From contig NZ_CP042325.1 in the NCBI RefSeq assembly GCF_007904105.1, positions 558,001-622,000 on the forward strand: a stretch of DNA of 64,000 nucleotides, in the 5' to 3' direction. A program made the translations under genes and the position numbers. Of this stretch, positions 61,843 through 64,000 are shown one piece after another (within the stretch, counting starts at the first letter, position 1; each line of letters opens with the position of its first letter). Origin of the DNA: Corynebacterium sp. sy039. Its GTDB lineage: Bacteria; Actinomycetota; Actinomycetes; Mycobacteriales; Mycobacteriaceae. The notes beneath the pieces are model-generated. The model was not told where the DNA came from. It saw nothing but the letters and a program-made list of their open reading frames with translations, and searched no databases.

Positions 61843-62577
61843 CTAACGTGGTGGCATACGCAATGCTCCATCTAAGCGGATTGTTTCGCCATTAAGATAT
61901 GGATTTTCGACGATACTGAGCACTAGATGCGCATATTCTTCTGGCTTAGCTAAACGCGGCGGAAAAGGAACCAGAGCTTCAAGTTGCGTGCGAAACTCAG
62001 GTGTTATTGCAGCCATCATTGGCGTATCGACGATACCCGGAGCAATCGAATTAACTCGTATCCCAGAAGAAGCAAGATCACGCGCCACTGAGATGGTCAG
62101 CGAATGTACACCACCCTTACTTGCTGCATATGCTGCTTGCCCCACTTGCCCCTCAAAGGCAGCGACACTTGAGGTGTTAATAATTACACCGCGTTGCCCA
62201 TTCTCATCTGGTTCATTTTCCCGCATTGCAATAGCAGCTTGACTGAGAACATTAAAAGTGCCAATCAGATTAACATTGATGGTTTTAGTAAAAAGCTCAA
62301 GTGAATGAACACCATTCTTGCCCACAACACGTGCAGAAGGGCAGATACCAGCGCAATTGACAGCAAGCGCCAAGGGTGCAATGGCTTTTGCTTGCTCAAT
62401 AGCGGATGCGACTTGTGCAACATTTGTGACATCGCATTCGACGTACGTGATATTGGAATTATCCCCTTGGGTGAGGTCGAGAGCAATAACGTGGTAACCG
62501 GACTCAAAGAGTGCTTGGGCAGTGGCGGCACCGAGTCCAGAAGCGCCACCAGTGACAAGAGCACAGGAGTTCTGCAT
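61843..62577 (-). CDS. Short-chain dehydrogenase, 3-hydroxyacyl-CoA dehydrogenase type 2-like
   Basis: A 244-residue SDR. The NAD-binding TGGASGLG is at 9-16, the NCAG motif (VNCAGICPS) follows, and YAASKGG provides the catalytic Tyr and Lys. PFPPRLAKPEEYAHLV resembles HADH2/17-beta-HSD10-type enzymes. Adjacent acyl-CoA dehydrogenase and thiolase genes point to beta-oxidation or branched-chain acyl-CoA breakdown. Confidence 0.88.
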   Translation of the reverse strand: MQNSCALVTGGASGLGAATAQALFESGYHVIALDLTQGDNSNITYVECDVTNVAQVASAIEQAKAIAPLALAVNCAGICPSARVVGKNGVHSLELFTKTINVNLIGTFNVLSQAAIAMRENEPDENGQRGVIINTSSVAAFEGQVGQAAYAASKGGVHSLTISVARDLASSGIRVNSIAPGIVDTPMMAAITPEFRTQLEALVPFPPRLAKPEEYAHLVLSIVENPYLNGETIRLDGALRMPPR

Positions 62578-62600
62578 GATATGTCCTTTGCTGAGAAAAT

Positions 62601-63770
62601 TTACTTAAAAGCGGATAAGCCTGTGATAGCGCGACCAACAATAAGGGAGTTGATCTCGTAGGTTCCTTCATAGGTATAGAGGATTTCTACATCATTGAGC
62701 AGCTTGGATAGTTCATATTGGGTCAGAATGCCATTACCACCTGCTAGTGCCCTGCCGGCTGCAGCGGATTCTCGTGCTAAGCGAGTTGTGGTTGCTTTGG
62801 CAAGAGCTGCATGAACCATATCAAAACCACCATTATCTTGTAGCCAGGCGATTTGGGCGAGCATACCGTAACTTGCCATTGCATTGCCGAGAATGCGCGA
62901 TAACGGTTCTTGAACAAGCTGATATTTTGCCAGTGGCTTGCCGAACTGCTCTCTGTCAAGAACATAGTTGCGTGCACTATCAAAAATGGCTAGCTGTACT
63001 CCTGCGCCTTGCCATCCGACCCAAGCCCGAGAGTTGCGCAATAGGATGTTTGTTTGGGCAAAACTTGCAGTACCTGGGATGAGATTCTCTCGAGGGATAA
63101 GAACATTCTCAAAATGGAGATCGGCATTTTGCATAATGCGTAATCCCATTTTGCGATCAATTTTTTGCGCTGAGAAACCATCACGCTCTTTTTCTACGAT
63201 AAAGCCCTTAATTTCATTATCGGTGGTGTCGCGAGCAAAGACGATGGCAAAATCGCAGATAGTTCCAGCGCCGATCCAGCGTTTTTGACCGTTAATAATC
63301 CAACCATCATCGGTTGGGGTGGCGGTGGTGGCTAGACCGCCGGCGATGTCTGAGCCATGATCTGGTTCGGTTAAAGCGAAACAGCCGATATTGCGGAATT
63401 GGCGCAGTCCTGGGAGCCATGTGTCTTTTTGCTCCGTGGATCCAAACTCGTTTATCAGATCGACAATGAGTTCATTGTGAATGCCAACTAGTGCGGATAG
63501 GGAGACATCGGCACGGGTAACTTCTGCGTAAATCATTCCTTTGAGCAGGCGGGAATAACCGCTAAACTCTAGTTCGCCTAGCCCGACTTCAGCCAGAGGA
63601 TCAAGAAGCTCAAAGGGGAATTCTTCTTTATCCCAATAGGTGCCTACTGCTGGGCGAATTTTCTCCTGCAAGGTTTTTTGTACCTTAGCAAAATAGGCTT
63701 GTTCGTCTTTGTTGAGTAGGCGCGTGAATTGGAATAGGTCAGGATCGGGAAAGGGAATGTTGTGCGACAT
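62601..63770 (-). CDS. Acyl-CoA dehydrogenase
   Basis: A 389-residue FAD enzyme of the acyl-CoA dehydrogenase family. FALTEPDHGSDIAGGL contacts FAD and substrate, and YTYEGTYEINSLIVGRAITG near the C-terminus resembles the glutaryl-CoA/short-branched group, with Glu in YEGTYE as probable base. It is followed after 23 bp by the SDR gene, probably in one transcript. Confidence 0.92.
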   Translation of the reverse strand: MSHNIPFPDPDLFQFTRLLNKDEQAYFAKVQKTLQEKIRPAVGTYWDKEEFPFELLDPLAEVGLGELEFSGYSRLLKGMIYAEVTRADVSLSALVGIHNELIVDLINEFGSTEQKDTWLPGLRQFRNIGCFALTEPDHGSDIAGGLATTATPTDDGWIINGQKRWIGAGTICDFAIVFARDTTDNEIKGFIVEKERDGFSAQKIDRKMGLRIMQNADLHFENVLIPRENLIPGTASFAQTNILLRNSRAWVGWQGAGVQLAIFDSARNYVLDREQFGKPLAKYQLVQEPLSRILGNAMASYGMLAQIAWLQDNGGFDMVHAALAKATTTRLARESAAAGRALAGGNGILTQYELSKLLNDVEILYTYEGTYEINSLIVGRAITGLSAFK

Positions 63771-63886
63771 GAATCAACCTTTCATCTATATTGAGATTTG
63801 GTTCACATATTGATGGAAGTTGATTCTAGCGTACATTATTTGCTCTAGTGTGTGGTTTTGAGTATTTCTCTTCGTGTTATAGAGTT

Positions 63887-64000
63887 CTACTGGTTGTCGG
63901 CATAAATAAGCAGTGCTTCTCCTTGACCGCCACCACCACATAATGCAACAGCAGCTTTTGTTGCTTTATGCTGGGCAATCTGATGGCTTGCATGGACAAG
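63887..64000 (-). CDS. Thiolase (acetyl-CoA acyltransferase), C-terminal end only
   Basis: 37 codons before the stop; the rest is beyond the window. The sequence ends ALCGGGGQGEALLIYADNQ, the conserved thiolase C-terminal motif with the active-site Cys and GGGQG. It completes a beta-oxidation set with the acyl-CoA dehydrogenase and SDR genes downstream on the same strand. Confidence 0.85.
   Translation of the reverse strand, partial: LVHASHQIAQHKATKAAVALCGGGGQGEALLIYADNQ

Overview
The window looks like a chromosome segment of a Corynebacterium of moderate G+C content. Gene order and content match that genus: prfB-ftsE-ftsX-smpB-tmRNA, ramA next to cysK-cysE, murA upstream of an rRNA operon, and the long block XPB helicase / rpf1 / cspB / purine permease / TrmH / sepH / serC / gltA / fkbA / accD3 / echA / mctB-mctC. 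MurA has Asp instead of Cys in its active-site loop, as in mycobacteria. The tmRNA tag ends in the corynebacterial SQRDYALAA. The species cannot be fixed from the sequence alone.

Layout. 1-1164: 3' part of a cell-surface protein gene with tandem DUF11-like repeats. 1488-9871: POT peptide transporter, two inositol-monophosphatase-family enzymes (one probably HisN), prfB, an AbgT transporter, ftsEX and smpB. 9926-12425: small membrane protein, ribosomal protein bS22, tmRNA, four tRNAs (Glu, Asp, Asp, Phe) and a small GNAT protein. 12463-17615: cysE, cysK with an McbR-type operator, the LuxR-type regulator ramA with RamA-like boxes in its own promoter, a PduO-type adenosyltransferase, and murA. 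17981-23172: rrn operon (16S-23S-5S) without tRNA genes in the spacer. 23327-24421: a small scar region bounded by two ~100-bp direct repeats, holding a truncated pcp gene and two small phage-like ORFs, followed by an MFS exporter. 25662-30093: beta-glucoside operon bglF-bglA-bglG with an antiterminator target upstream.

30090-52153 is conserved core: DUF3239 protein, XPB helicase and a helicase-associated protein, rpf1, cspB, glutaminyl cyclase, purine permease, sepH, serC, gltA, fkbA, accD3, echA and mctBC. RamA-like G/C runs lie upstream of ramA, gltA and mctBC, which suggests a local acetate/carboxylate regulon. 52226-56541: a Tat-exported DUF1906 protein and two tandem paralogous surface-protein genes. 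56623-61791: iron-siderophore uptake (lipoprotein, two permeases, ATPase, flavin reductase) with two DtxR-like boxes. 61843-64000: fatty-acid oxidation genes (SDR, acyl-CoA dehydrogenase, end of a thiolase).

The most notable observation is the tandem surface-protein pair. Each gene has a poly-C run inside its signal-peptide codons: 11 C in the first, which is in frame, and 9 C in the second, which is out of frame and stops after 37 codons. This is the structure of a phase-variable (slipped-strand) surface antigen locus, with one copy ON and one OFF here. Both proteins and the truncated protein at the left edge share the same C-terminal tail, VTTGGHL plus two or three residues, after a Pro/Glu/Ser-rich region. 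None carries an LPXTG signal, so the tail may be an unrecognised export or anchoring signal.
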